From contig CM069436.1 in NCBI GenBank assembly GCA_035610365.1, positions 54,327,505-54,391,504 of the forward strand: 64,000 nucleotides of DNA, in the 5' to 3' direction. Below, piece by piece: positions 1-13,489 of this stretch. Under the pieces are notes generated by a model. The model made no database searches and was not told the origin of the DNA. It saw only the letters and a program-made list of their open reading frames with translations. The translations under genes were made by a program, and so were the position numbers. How positions within the stretch are numbered: position 1 is the first letter of the stretch; every line of letters starts with the position of its first letter. The stretch comes from Aquatica leii. Taxonomy: Eukaryota; Arthropoda; Insecta; Coleoptera; Lampyridae.

Positions 1-774
1 ACAATTGTAAATTCGGTCGGGCGTCAATTTATATTTATCTGTTAAAGCCCATTGCCCCGCGTCCTCGTTATGCCCCCCGCTCCCATAATTTAATAAAAAA
101 ACATTAAAAATATACGTTAAAAAAATTGCTCAATTTTTACTACACGTAAAATTTACCATTACTTACATTACTCGTAAAAAAATGTTAACATGATCACTGC
201 ATGGTTACTGGAGTGTTTTCGTACAGTACACTGGCAAAATCCACTTGTCACTCGACATCTTTTATGCTAAAGATAATTTTAAAAAAATGTACAACAGTTT
301 ACCAAAGAAATAAATTTTATAAAATGAATTTAAGTAAGATGGAGTTTTTGATATCATCACTTTTGAGTGTAGTTGAAGGGCTGCGAGAAAGCAACTACGT
401 ACTGAGTTTGTCGCAAAATAGTTCAGATTTGAGCATGCCCGGTCAGGATTATGGCTCAGAGGTAGCGTTGCTAGATCAAAAAATCAGAATTCCGGATTTT
501 TGAAAAAAAATTGTAAATATAATGTTAATGTCGTTATGTGAAAAAACAAAACTGAACTGTCTCGTGCGTGCGCCGGTACACTCTACACTGTGTGTGTGTT
601 CGATTGAACGCGGACGGTGAAGTGGCGTTTCCCTCCCCTTCTCCAACTGTCACCCGGTGCTCATCTCTTCTCCACCTGTCTGTGCCTACGCACATTTTTT
701 TATTTAGTCTTTCGTTTGTCTTTATAGCAATTAGAACCGTTTTTATTGTATATTTGTGTTTTGTGATTACGAAA
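1..774. other. AT-rich flank, no gene recognised
   Basis: No coding signal that I recognise. The stretch lies just upstream of the hAT remnant and probably includes its left terminal region, but I could not match convincing terminal inverted repeats between this side and 2,230-2,310. A 100-codon open frame at 201-503 has low-complexity composition and no family resemblance. Confidence 0.3.
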
Positions 775-2158
775 ATGGCGTTAAGTGGTAGAAAACGACA
801 GTGCACATTTACTGAGGTGATGAAAACCAAATATTCCTTTATGAAAGAAAGAAGAGAGCCAACTGCAGTTGATTGCATGATTTGCAAATGTAATATATCT
901 ATAAAAGCAATCATCACTAGTGTGCTAGCTCTATGCGTTGACAATTTTATTGCCTCTTTAGAAAATATTTACTATCTTGGAGTTCCTACACATGCAAGCA
1001 ATCATGGCTCCGAAAAGATTTTCCCTATAATAATTTAGTATTTTGATTGCCAGAATGAAGGAATTCAAACAAAATTATTGGATATTCATAGCACTCCAAA
1101 TGAAACTTCCGAAACAATTACTGAGATTATAATGACAACTTTACAAAAATATGATTTATCAGAAAAATGCATCTCATTCACTGCGGACAACGCCAATATA
1201 AACTTTGGTATAATCGCCCATCTTCGGTACGTACTGTACTGTGCGTACAGAAGCACTGAAAACCATTTGCGCCTATATCAGGTTAATTATGAAAAATTAC
1301 TGTCACACAGCAAGACAAGGTGGCTGAGTCTTTTCCCGGCAGTAGAAAGAATTTTCAAAATGTAGCTGCCTCTAAAAGCGTACTTCCTGTCTATTCAACA
1401 AGTGCCAACAACCATCGTAAACTTTTTCGGAAATGAATTGTGCGAATCTTATTTGTATTTCGTCCATTCCTTGATGTCCATGTTTCAGCCTAAGATTTTA
1501 GAAATTAGGAGAGAAAACGATTATATTGTGGACATCGGAAAGATTTTGAAAACACTTAATGATACCCTAAAAGCAAGAGAAGATGCAAAATTCGTTCCAC
1601 TTCAAGTAAGAGAAGAAAAATGAATTCTTAAACTACATTCAAAAATCGGGACTATTTAAACAAATGACGCCAGCCATTAATGGACTGAGATTTTTGAATG
1701 GATGTTAATAAAAAGAGACACTACTATTGAGTATGACAATATCATTTTATCGATACAGTTTCTAATTGGAAAACAAGTAAATTTAGATGATAGCAAATTA
1801 TTTGACGAAATCACAGCGTTGAATGATATGATCAAGCAGTAAAGTCAAGATTTTTTTTAGATGAATCCCAATAACCAATGGACTATTTCTCATAACAGCT
1901 AGGCCAGGAAAATTCACGGAATTAAATAAGATATACTCTTATATATTTGTAATGCACGCACAAAATTCCAATGTTGAAGGAGTTTTTTCCTTAATGGAAA
2001 CCCAATGGTCAAAAAAAAGGACAGTCTGTCTGTCAAGTCGATTCTTTTAACTCAGAATAATTGTAAAATGTTCTAGAAAACTGCTATTAAAGATTCGGAA
2101 GTATTGAAAAATATTTCCGGAAGCGCTAAATATAAGAAAAATGATAATAATAAATAAT
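775..2158 (+). mobile_element. Decayed hAT (ZBED-type) transposase
   Basis: The conceptual translation starts at the ATG at 775 with a basic start and a BED-like Cys pair (DCMICKCN). It continues with a DDE core: an ASNHG block in which the Asp expected before ASNHG reads as His, then TADNANINFG around 1,180-1,215, then SHSKTRWLSLFPA near 1,300-1,345. The hAT C-terminal dimerisation signature appears as VEGVFSLMETQWSKKR around 1,970-2,020. The segments at 775-1,038, 1,078-1,365 and 1,402-1,623 share one frame, separated mostly by in-frame stops, so decay there is largely by point mutation. Part of the middle seems deleted near 1,220. Family assignment rests on the order of these motifs. The copy cannot encode a working transposase. 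Confidence 0.75.
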
Positions 2159-2159
2159 A

Positions 2160-5100
2160 ATGTAAGTAACATTGATTTTTCAATAAAAACATTGGATTTT
2201 TTTGATTATTTTTATTTGTTTACATAAATAGTGGCAATTCCAGACGTCTTAGAATTCCCCCCGCATGCCGGACAAAAACCTATACGTATGATATCTCTAC
2301 TCAGAACCATTTATTTTTTAAAAGGGGGGAAAATATTATTCTCTCTGAATATCAATTGGTGTATTACTTACTTGTTAGGTCGGGCAAAACAAAACCCAAG
2401 ACGTGTATGAAAAATCCAAACTGTACCGATAGAATTATTATGGATACGACATCTTGGCTACGGATGCGGATAATGATATTTTCCTTTTTTAAGAAAGAGC
2501 AAAAATTAGTAAAATAAAATAGATAATATTTGTAGTTAGTAAAAGTAGAAAAATTTAAATGTAAAATAAAGATCAGTTCTATGCAATTTTTTACTTTTAT
2601 CAGAAATAGTGTATACGAAAAGAAATTGTTTAAAAACGATCACTATAATTCTGTTCATCAAAACTTATCGGGGAGAGTTCTTAGCTTAGATAATGCCTGA
2701 TTCACTACTTATGTTAATCAATTTTTCTACATAAAAACAAGTAATTATATAAAATATAATAATCAAATACATACACTGTTTATAAATTATAAATCAATAT
2801 TGTGACACGCAATTTACAAAATATTGAGTTAGTCACGTAGTAAAAATAACTTATTAATTTTAATTTAACATTAATTTCTATATTAACATCAATAAAAAAA
2901 ACTTTTATCAAAACTATTTTTTACATCTTACAGACGCAACCAAATAATGAAACCAACAGTAGCATTAAACAAACGTTGTCTGATAGGTTGTACATGTGGA
3001 AGCAAATGACTTATTTTAATAAGTTTGTTTTTGTGACTGTAAGAAACGAGTACGATCTGCTATGCAAAATACTATCTGATTTTTTAAAATAATCTTTACA
3101 TTGTTTCGAAGATCTAACAGTTTCAGTTATGACTAAAGGGCTTCTAACAATTACATATATGAAAAAACCAACGGAACAGTTGTTTTGAAATTTATTCAAG
3201 TTGCCCTAATAATATTGAAAATATAATACACGACAGAAAAGTTTACAGTAAACTTTGTGAAGACAACAAAAAGGAAACTTTAGAACGTAAAGACATTGTA
3301 GATAATTGTGAAAAACTAAACACCCTTTTTTAGATAATAGATTTATCTTAGAGTAATAATTCCTAAAATTATAATTCTGCTAAAAGTTTACACAGAAGTC
3401 AAAGATTCACACTTTCAAAGTAATGAAAACTCACACACAAACCTCACTGTCAAAAACAAGAAATAATGAGTAACAGATCTACCAAACACAATAAACTTAA
3501 AACTTTAGTGAAAAGACTAATAATCTAACCAAAGAAACTGATAAATGCTAATCGGTATAAGAAAATTAGCATTATTTAAGTCAATCAGAAAAATCCGATT
3601 GTTGATTAACAAAAAAAGTGTTCAGATAAACATATTTAAAAAACTTAAGATTAACGAACTGCTATGTAAAACACAAAGCTAAAGAAGATGTGATTCTTGG
3701 AACAACTTCACTAGAGACCTATTTTGTAGTAGATCAATTGATGATAAATACTTCGTTTGTAATTGCTGATAAATACTTTGTTTTAACTTCAAATACTCAA
3801 CTCAATATCATAAACTTTATTTTTATGGTCAAAATAAGAAAACTTTTCCAAAGAATATTAGCTTCTGATGTACAAATTATAAATTATTAAAACACAATGC
3901 TTCAACAAATATTGTAATTTTTTAAACTCAATAATTAAATATTAATTTTGGGTAACTTATTTCGCTCAACCTTTTATACGAATCCTTTATTGCTGTTGTT
4001 TCATAAACTAAAATTTAATTTTTATGTTAGTTTTTTATCATACATTTTTATCGTAGCATTTTAATAAAACTTTTCGTTCCTACTACGTACAAACTATAAG
4101 AACGATTATTTTTAAAGAATACGCTGTTGTATAAGTACAATAGAAAATACTAAATGGTGTCAATAATAATAACATCAAACACAATAAGCAAAGATTAAAT
4201 AAAAACAAATCGAAGTTCAAAGAAATTATAGTATACAGCGTGTACACCGAGAAAACTGCTTAGTTTTCTAACTGCGACAATAAAGAAAGCATACATTACT
4301 AAATATAGACGAAAAAGAAAAAACACTCACACTTGCACCTATCTGTAAAGATGCAATTAACTGATTAATAAAAAAACATAACCTTAATTTAGTACCCGAA
4401 TGACACCATAACGATGAATTTTCGAAAAGCGAATAACATAAAAAAATTAATGACAAAATAGCACATAATTTTTATCGTTTACACATAGAACTAAAATAGC
4501 TTTAGTAAAATGAAATAACGGCAGCATTGGTGGTCACAATAGAATAATAACGTGTACAGAGGAAATAATCTCTTAATTTAACTTAAATTAACGTTAGGAT
4601 GTGGGCTTCACATATAAACTCAATTGAAATTCATTAAAGAGAACAGTTTGTGAGTTTAACTTTAATGGTGCGTTCGTGGCTTGTTTATTTAATGCGTAAG
4701 ATTTATTATATTTTTGCAAAATGTATGGAAATTATATATATTTTTTAATCTTAATGATATTTCGGCGCGTTCTTACTTGAAAAAATATTTAGTTTTCGTA
4801 TCAAGAACAAACATTGAAAATAGAAAAATATCTACTTTATTGTGGTAAACCTATAGTATTGTTAGGCCCATAGATCAAATCTTTATCTGTAACCCATGAA
4901 CTCTAAGATAGTGATGATGACCCTACGTAATGTCGATCTTAAACAAACAGTCGCTAAACAACCAACAGCTCCAGTTACTAAGAAGGTAATTTTTACTGTT
5001 TTTTGATTAATATAATTTAAATTTTTAACAGTATTAGACTAGCGAGGTACTGCTTATAGTTTTTTAAATGGCTCGTACCACGCCGCCATTATTATCAATA

Positions 5101-8100
5101 ACATTTTCGAAAATTACAAATTAACAGTTGCTTTTAGTCATAGAGGTATAATTAACCCTGGGTCATTATCACGATGGGTGTATGGTGGTACTTACCGCGA
5201 GTCACATTTACTTTAATTTTTTATTCTCCTGTCTACTCCTTTTTTTTATTTAACCGTTTCTTCTGCACATACAATGTGTTTAATTATATAATTAACTACT
5301 TATTTCTAAAGTAACATTAACTTTAATGTACCAATAACACATTTACGGCATTAATTATTGCAAATAAAAAATTGTTGTAAAACCAAAAACATAAAACTGT
5401 ATCTGAATGTTTCGATTTAGATAGTGCAAAACAGACGTATTGCAAAAATTAGATAATTGCATTTAAATTCGAGCACGGCAAATAGTTTGTTTCATTCCAA
5501 ATTACACAATACACAAAGTTGCAAAACTTTACTTTAAACAAAGCTTTCGTAACAACGATAAACATTCAAAATTTGATTTTAGTAGTTTTAACGTACGTTA
5601 CAAAATTGAGCGCCTCTGGTGTAAGTAAAGACGCGTGTGCTTAAATAATGTCGTTTTATTTTGTGTGTGTGACGTGTTACTCATAAGCTATTACAAAGTC
5701 AATTATATCCGACAGACGGTTAATTTACAAAGGGTCGAATCACTTAACCCAGCAAACGTACCCGCAACAAGTGAATGAAAAATGTGAGGGGGCAGCCATG
5801 GTTATAGGTACGATTTTCTATGTAATATTAATTACGTTAATGCTAATTACCAAGCTGCACGTAAACGACGAAGAAGTTTCAGACACTAAATTCCTGTAAT
5901 CATCTAAAGAGGCTTCAGAAAAATTCCTATTAGGTAATTGAACTTGAATCATCAGTAATTCCAAATGAGTTAATTAACAAGAATTATGCTGGTAAGTATT
6001 TAAATAGGTTTTTGCATTTTTTTTAGTCTTTTAATTAAAAACTTTATATTTTGTAATTGAATAAATTTTGTCTGAAAACTCGCAACTCATTAGAAACCAC
6101 ACAATGCGGATTACAATAATTTTTCACTTTTCAGGACTGCGTCGTTACTCTATAGTACTATCCTGTTACTAAGTACTAGTGCCGCAGGAGTACTGCTGAC
6201 CTCCTGCTGCTCAAGTGCTTATCAATGGGAACAAGTACCATCAACAATCTTTGAAAATAAAATGAGCTACTCTACTTAAGCATATTTTATTTTGTGTATT
6301 TCTAAAATTATTAATTACATTTTTTATAACTAATTCAGCGTGAGTAAACTTTAAACAATGAAATAACGTACTTAATACACCAGACTGTGAATGATGTGTA
6401 GTTTTCGTATAGCATACTAACCGAATAATGAAACAAAAAAATTTATCGAAATTTCAAGACACGAGTTTAGTCCAAAGATTAAACCGAGCGTATTTCCTAA
6501 AAGTTTAAGCAAGTGATATGCATTTGCATTCAAAAAATAATATCCAGTTATGAGATTGAGACTAAAAAAATGTTAAGGTATTATCTTGTTTTTTTTTAAA
6601 TTAGCGATGACAGTAACTAAAGAAAAACAGAACTAAACAAATGGTGTAAAAGTTTTCGGAACTTGACTTATCTGCGAATGCATAAATGGAAGACATATAA
6701 CAATTTATAATTTTTTTTAGGTTTTGCATAAATGGGTGTATGGTTATTGCCACAGTCGTCCATTACTTGACCAAATTAAGTCCTTCGTGATTTTAGCAAA
6801 AATTATTAATTTAAAGAAATTATAAAAAACAAAGTGAATTTTTAAACTCAAAACCTTCCAAACCAAAACAACAGTTTTAACGAAACTACCAGAATGTTTG
6901 GATTATTTTAAACCTTCAGTTATACATTCAACTACAATGATTGAAATAGTCGTAAATGGTTTTAAAAAAGTGCGGTGATTATACTTTTTTAGCTTTGCAG
7001 TAATACATTAAAAAAACGCTGCTTTGCAACGTTTTGTGAGATTTTGTAAATCTTTTTTGTTTTTTTTAGATTCCCTCAGTCATTTTACTCTTGGAGATTT
7101 TATATTCTTTTCCAGTTATACATGTAGTAAGGTTATACCGTATATTCGTAGTGACGACCGGTTTTTTTTAGTGTGAACTTCATCCTTTGTACGTACGATG
7201 ACCACATCATGTCAACTCAGTACATTTATTTTAGTCTTGTTCTTTATGTTTATGTATGGACTTGCTAATCGAAATTTGTTGGGAGCTAGGCAGTTGTATA
7301 GAAGAATTCCCCAATCGTCATGTTCTTGATGAAAAAAAACCTTTCAAAGTATATATGAACACCTTTATGCAACAAACACGTTGACAACGGTAGAATCGAC
7401 ACAAGAAAAGAGCAAATAGTTTAAATGTAAGTAATATAACTGTATAGAACATTTTGAAGAGTGTTTGTATCCATACCTACTACTTTCAGCGAGTTGAGAA
7501 ACTCAGCTTGACTACGTATAGCATTTTGTCTATGACTTCTGCATATATTAGTTGAAATAAATCTGTGTTATCACCTGTTTGATCTTAAATTCCTTAAGGC
7601 AATTTAAAGACATCCGCATACGCTATTTTAGTGGAAAACAAAGAAAATTGAAGAAAATGATAAGTGTAATACAATAGGAAACAACCCTGCTACTGGGAAG
7701 AATATTAGATGCGTGTATTGTAGTGGGTCGTAGACACTTTCAGTAGATTTAGAATCGTTACGTGCAATACGCAAGTAATAAGATATGATCTTTCCAAGAG
7801 TATTTTATTCCCATCTTTCCAAAAATCATATACGAACAAAACAAATTTAAATAACCCAAAAATAACCTCTTGAATTAGTGCTGCATGTTGCATGTTTAAC
7901 AAACAACGTTAAAGATTTATATATATTATTATAATTAAAAATATAATTGAAATTGCTAATTATACGTTTAGGTTTGGTATTATTTACAGAAAAATAATAT
8001 TGTTGCATAATCTTTACGTTCTTGGTGCAGATACTTTATGGGAGAAATATTTGTCAATGAAAATTAATATACATTTATGTGGCTTCTAATAATTCTACTT

Positions 8101-8305
8101 TGTCCTTGCTGCTGAATTAATTTTACAAAAACCTTGTAAATGATCTTTTAGAATGGTTTAAGTAGGGAGAGCAGAATATGAGACGGTTCTGGATTGTTTT
8201 ACTGTCAAGAGAATAACGTAATTATTTTCATGATTGACAGTTGCTTTGAAGATTGTTATTTTATGTTTCCTAGTCATTTCTAAAATTATTCAATTAAAAA
8301 TTAAT
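2160..8305. other. Long AT-rich stretch without recognised genes
   Basis: About 6 kb with only short open frames of skewed composition and no domain that I recognise on either strand. It may hold intronic or intergenic host sequence and very old repeats. Confidence 0.4.
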
Positions 8306-8310
8306 CAATA

Positions 8311-9215
8311 TGAATAATTACTTAACTAAAGAAGACAATATCGAAATTGTTTTGATTGTCTGTGAGAATTATAAAATGCACAAGGAACCGGCAACAATTT
8401 TTAACGAGAGACAAACACATTTGCCACTCAACCATTACCAGGATTTTAAAGAAATTTAAAAGTTTGGGTAGTGTTGGTGATAAGTTTAAAGTTCCTCATA
8501 ATGCTAATGTTGAAGAACATCAGCTTTAGGTAATGCAGACTGTTGTCGAAACTCCACAAACTCATATTCGAGAAATCGTCCAACTGAACGCAGTATCCAA
8601 TACAACGGCTAGAAGAATTTTGAAAACAAATAAATTCAGAACTTACAAGCCAAAAATTATACACACGTTGCAAGATCGAGATTTAAATGTTTGATTGTTG
8701 GTGTTGGGCTGACGAAAATTCCCATTTTGTCATATGCGAAGAATACTCATTCAAAACGAATGTTTGGTGTGGAATCTTTAATAATCAAATCATTGGATCA
8801 TTTTTCTTCCGAGAAAACCTTAATGCTGAGAGGTACCTGCATTTTCCCCAAAATGACTTTTTTAGTGTAATAGAGGATATTCCATTAGATAGATCTTCGC
8901 AAAAATATATGTATTTTCAGCAAGATGGTGCTCCAACGCACAGTACAGTTGACGTTCGTAATTTTCTTGATTATCTTTTCCCCATAAATGGATCAGAAGA
9001 TTTTCGCAAATTCCTTAGCCTCTGCGCTGTCCGGATTTAACACCATGCAATTTCTTCTTGTGGGGGTACCACAAAAATGAGGTCTACAAACGCAGATCTT
9101 TTAGAAATATCAACCATCTTAAAATGCAATTAGAGAATGTGCCGCTGAAGTATCGCTTATTAGGTTGTATGAACGAACGATACTGTGTATTGAAAGCGAC
9201 GAAAGGCACGTTAAA
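8311..9215 (+). mobile_element. Decayed Tc1/mariner-like transposase
   Basis: The translation starts at 8,311 (MNNYLTKEDN) with a helix-turn-helix N-terminus of the DUF4817-associated Tc1/mariner type, then a linker (SVSNTTARRILK-like block, 8,590-8,625). The catalytic half follows: WADENSHFVICEE and VWCGIFNNQIIG near 8,700-8,790, and FQQDGAPTHSTVDVRNFLD at 8,918-8,975, carrying the second catalytic Asp. The segment holding the first catalytic Asp is deleted at about 8,690. Frameshifts follow 9,040, where a CNFFLWGYHKN-like block and a terminal ERTILCIES-like block can still be read. Several stops interrupt it, so it is a fossil. Confidence 0.8.
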
Positions 9216-9244
9216 ATTTATTTTTGTTTTGTTTTGATGTTACA

Positions 9245-9590
9245 TTACTGACGTTTCGCAAGACACTGACACAGTGACATTTACCACTCTGAAGATGCAA
9301 GCTACAATGTCTTGCGAAACGTCAGTTTGTTTGGGTTCACGAACGACAATACGGCAAAGGCCAAGTTCTACTTCTGGTTTTGGCTCTCAAGAAGAGACTA
9401 GGACCAAGCCTAAGTCTGGGTGTTTAACTACGACGCGGTCTAAGCCAAAAGTCGCTTATAATAATAAACATAACAACCGCGAAAGCTTAAGATTTTATAT
9501 TATTTCACATTGCAATGTTCTTGTCTTGAGGGAGAATCTATCCCCTTCATCCTTCCGCGGGTACGCCACTGCTTCCTTTGCATACTAGCG
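9245..9590 (+). mobile_element. Penelope-like element tail with hammerhead-like motif
   Basis: A CTGAAGA block at 9,289-9,295 is followed by GCAAG (9,297-9,301), a 9-base loop, CTTGC (9,311-9,315) and GAAACGTCA. This is the order of a hammerhead ribozyme core: CUGANGA, stem II, GAAA, short stem III, cleavage site. One extra T at 9,296 departs from the consensus. The reverse complement of the right part occurs at 9,250-9,265, forming an inverted pair. Downstream, 9,431-9,490 recurs at 17,931-17,990. Hammerhead motifs in the repeated ends of Penelope-like retroelements are established; assigning this copy to that class is my inference. Confidence 0.5.
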
Positions 9591-10002
9591 TTGAGATCAT
9601 TTATCTGAAAGTTCGTAAACCGCACTACATAGTATCGCCTTTTTCTTTGAATCGGCATTTTATTGATTTTTCGTTTCTTTATTTACTTCTATGAGAACTA
9701 TGCGATGTCTATTTCATGTTTTTCAAAAGCTTGCGTCCGCATAAAACTTGTTTACTAAATATTTTATGTTTCTGAATTTATCGTCAGTATTCCGTCTCGT
9801 CGTTTCTTCCAAGCTTATATTTCATAAATTATTTTCGTTTCACAATTTTATCATAATCGATTTGTTAGTGATATCATTTTTCTCTAATTATTCTACTTTG
9901 CTAATCTTATTTTTCTTATACTAATATTGTTCCTAAATTTCTTTATTGTTAGTTTACCTTACAATTTATAAATAGTAGAAAAATTGTAAAATTCTAAAAT
10001 CA

Positions 10003-10968
10003 CGACAAAGAATCATTCGGACGAGGTTGAAGATTTTTCTGAAATTGAAAGTAGTGCTAATGCAGCTCGAGCGTCGTTACTGCCAGAAAAGTCAAAGCGT
10101 CGATATGAGCGAACATATACATATTTTAAGAAATGGTGCAAATCAATAGATGTTAAGAAAATTAATGAAACTGTACTTTTGCCATATTTTAACGACAGGG
10201 CACCGAATCTAAGGTCTCCACCTAGCTTGTGAAGTGAATATTTGATGTTGAAATTAACGCTTTGTGCTAATGAAAATCTCGACATTTCAAAATGCAAGCA
10301 AGTATGTATACGAATCTATATGCAATTTTAATTTTGTTAAATGTATCCTACCATTTTATAGGTCATCTCATAAGAATCCCTAAGAAGGCTGATATTTTTA
10401 CCAAGGAAGGAGTAACGAGGTTTCTGTATGATGCTCAGGACTACGCATTTCTGTTTGGTGCTTGGACCACTTTATAATTTGAATTACGAGGACGTTGAAA
10501 TTAAACAAAAATCCCCCTACCATTCCTGGTAACTGCTTGCAGTAACACGGTTAATTGGTTCATAATTCTTGAAAAACATATAAAATTGCGTCTCATTAAT
10601 ACCAAAGAAAGTAAATCTTTTTTGCGTTATGGTAATGGTAAATGAGTGCGGCAAGTACTAGGCCAGCATACTTTATCCAATATACCGATGAAAATAGCAA
10701 AATTTTAAAATCTGGATCACTGCAAAGACTACACGGGTCACAGCTTTAGGAGTACCTCCACTACTCTTTTGGCTAACAGCGGGTCGGACGTGCTTTCGTT
10801 GAAAAGACACAGAGGGTGAAAATAAAACACCATTGCAGAGGGGTACGTTGAGGATTCTTTAACACATAAAGTCCAGGTGGGTAACAGGATTTCCTACGGC
10901 GGAACCGTTGAAAATTTTAGTAATTGGACCACTAACAAAAATGCAATTGATATAGCTAGTTAATAACG
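10003..10968 (+). mobile_element. Decayed Crypton-like tyrosine recombinase
   Basis: The first segment (10,003-10,230) reads as an acidic leader followed by an N-terminal core-binding domain with LLPEKSKRRYERTYTYFKKW and NETVLLPYF. The middle (10,380-10,640) is broken by frameshifts and stops. The C-terminal catalytic half is recognisable at 10,715-10,900: KDYTGHSFRSTSTTLLA (the H-x-x-R box), LSLKRHRG, and TIAEGYVEDS with the candidate nucleophile Tyr. This gives the H-x-x-R...H...Y order of tyrosine recombinases, with no reverse transcriptase nearby, which suggests a Crypton rather than a DIRS element. At least two in-frame stops lie between the His and Tyr boxes, so it is inactive. Confidence 0.65.
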
Positions 10969-10969
10969 T

Positions 10970-12945
10970 TATTTCTATTACGAACAAGGAAGAAAATGAT
11001 GCTAAACAATTTGTAAACATACCCTCAATTAACATTCAAGAATGTTCTAATTGTAGTATTAATATTAATAAATAAATACGTCCTCTATTTAGGTATACAT
11101 GACAAGTGTACATAGGCGGAAAGTGTCCCCCCGCGGTAAATCGTTTTTTCACTCCTTAAATATCATGTGTTTATGTATCCAAGTAAAGGTTTACTTTCCA
11201 TTACTGTCAAGTAACGTAACATTTACCAAGTAACGAAAGGTCGTGCAATAGTAGTGCTTTTAATTCTTGGTCTTGGTTTTTTTTGTAACTTACACTCGTA
11301 CCTATGGTACGTGACAAAAAGTTTTAAGCTTTTCATTTGTATTTAGTGATACTAACCCAAACACAAAAATATTGTTGAAATTGTATTACATGTAAATTTT
11401 TGTCTTTCCAATGATAATTATTGTGAATATTTACAACTCAGTTGCTTATAAAAACCTTCATCGGTAGCAGTTCTGTAAAACTCACAAAACAAGATAGCCA
11501 TCTACTTTGAACTCTGCAATCAACAGAACAAATCTTCCAAAAAATAGAGCCTGGGAGTTTTTGATAAATCTGACAAAAGTGCATTTAGGAAAAGAGAAGG
11601 GGAGAACGTTAATAATTTTTTTTTTCATTCTTATGACGAGTCAAATCCAATCTTTGATGAAATTGGCCATTTACTGGCTTAACTAAACAAATGTCTTCTA
11701 TACTTACTACGTTTAATTTCAAACAAATGCGAGCTTTTTCAACGTCGCTACTAGTGATTTACTTACTGTAGTATATAAAATAACAAAGTTGATGCAGAGG
11801 TTCTTTTGTTAGACTGTCTTTCAATTGTTTTCAAGTTTCTTCGTCACTTCTTTACTTTGGTCTTTAGATGTTCTTGGTTTAGTCCGTTAGGTTAGAAAAG
11901 TGACACTGGAAAATTTAATTTCAACAATGACACGGTCCAAATCTAACACCTTGTGTTAGTCAGAACGGTATGTTTACAATGCGCTTGAATTGAAAACCAA
12001 CTTTATATTTTTGAATGCCACATCGCTCTCAAGACAATCCGATCTCAAAACAATGTTACAGTTGCTCTTTTAGTCTCAACAATAGTACACAACCATTAGC
12101 AAACTACGATATAAAAACGCACATCAAAAAAGTGACTTGCTTAGACGCCAAGAGTAAAAATTAAAACAAAATTGTGCAGCTGAAACGGTAACCCAAGGAT
12201 TGCCAAGTTCAAGAAAAAGTTAATAGACTACTAGTATTAGTAGTAGTACCAAAGGTATTATCAAATAAAGTGCAAAAAAATTAGTCGTGTTTGATGAAAT
12301 TTTTTAGTGTATACCACAATGCTATATGTTTTCTATGATTTTAGTATGTGCAGCAGAGAGTCGAATTGCCATGACTGTCGAACAAACAACAAAATCCACC
12401 AACTGGTTCCAAATATATAAAAAATTGGAATTTAGAATTAACACAAAGTACTTCGTCATTCATAACTTCACACGAAAAAACAAAATTATAATAAAATTTG
12501 AAGAGAAGCCGGAGCAGAATAAACTGACAGAGACGACAAGTTTCATTAGCAAGGAAAATACAACTTCACTAATGTTATTGTAACAATTTTAATACTAATT
12601 TATTTAAAACTAAATATTTACACGATTATAACTGCACGTAACTAATTAAATCTAACGATATTTAAGAATAGCACTTACGCTAATTTATATATTAAAGTCG
12701 GATTTTATTAAAGTAGCATTTTTCGTATTAAAAGTTTAAACGCCTACAGAGATAGACAAACGTTCTCTTTCTCTTTTTGTTTCATTATTTAAATGAGAAT
12801 TTCGTAACGCCTACAAAGACAATAACTTATTCACGTAATTCTACGGCATGAATATGCTTTCTTAATATAAGAGAAAGAACAATAAAACCTAGAAGTTCCA
12901 CTGTTTAACAGGTTTATATGTAGTATTCAAACAACACAAAAACAA
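10970..12945. other. No gene recognised
   Basis: AT-rich, with dispersed short open frames. The longest, 12,326-12,583 on the plus strand (85 codons), has Lys/Thr/Asn-rich composition and no recognisable family. Confidence 0.3.
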
Positions 12946-12947
12946 AT

Positions 12948-13481
12948 TTAGCTTTCAGTAAATTCCCAAACCCCAAACATCTTACAAGGAGCACAAAACA
13001 CTATAACCTTGCTCTTCGAAAATGTGAGCCAAAGTCGAGGTCGTGTTTCACCATTGCTTAATGTTCGACTAAAAAGTGACAGCGATAGATACCTGGTTTT
13101 ATCTGCGTACTGACGCCTTGAAGAAGAAAAGTCGGCATCAACCTTTTGTTTCACGCCATTTTGAAGAAGGTACTTCAATGTAACTTCGTCTAGCATCCAC
13201 TCAGCCGGATCGTCACTTAAAGAATTAGATTCAGAATTTTCTAAAAAATCATTTTTTGTAGCTGTTACGGGGTTTTCAGAAATAATGTGTTCAGGTAGCT
13301 CGTTGCAGTCAGACACGTGTGTTGTAGTTGCCTGTTGACGGTCATCAGCAGCACCACTGCAACTACCACTGGCTAATGCACTAGTACTACTGGTACTAGG
13401 ACCGCTTAATTTTTTATTGAAATCAGAGATCACGACGTCGGTAATTTCTATAACGAATATAAAAGGAGAGTCATTAAGCAA
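12948..13481 (-). pseudogene. hAT-family N-terminal exon with TTF-type zinc finger
   Basis: Reading leftward from a likely splice acceptor at 13,448-13,449 (TTATAG, exon from 13,447), the translation has a Ser/Thr/Ala-rich leader and then DPAEWMLDEVT, YADKTRYLSLSLFSRTLSNG and WLTFSKSKVIVFCAPCKMF. The last part is the Cys-containing TTF/ZMYM1-like block that precedes the hAT catalytic core. The frame stops at 12,948 just after the finger and no catalytic core follows on this strand. It is an isolated fragment of a zf-MYM1-like hAT transposase, or of a domesticated gene missing its other exons. The exon itself has no internal stop, which is unusual in this window. Confidence 0.55.
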
Positions 13482-13489
13482 TATGAACT

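Noticed and set aside
534..944. 136-codon minus-strand frame overlapping the hAT start
   Set aside because: Antisense to recognisable hAT coding sequence; no homology or codon pattern of its own.
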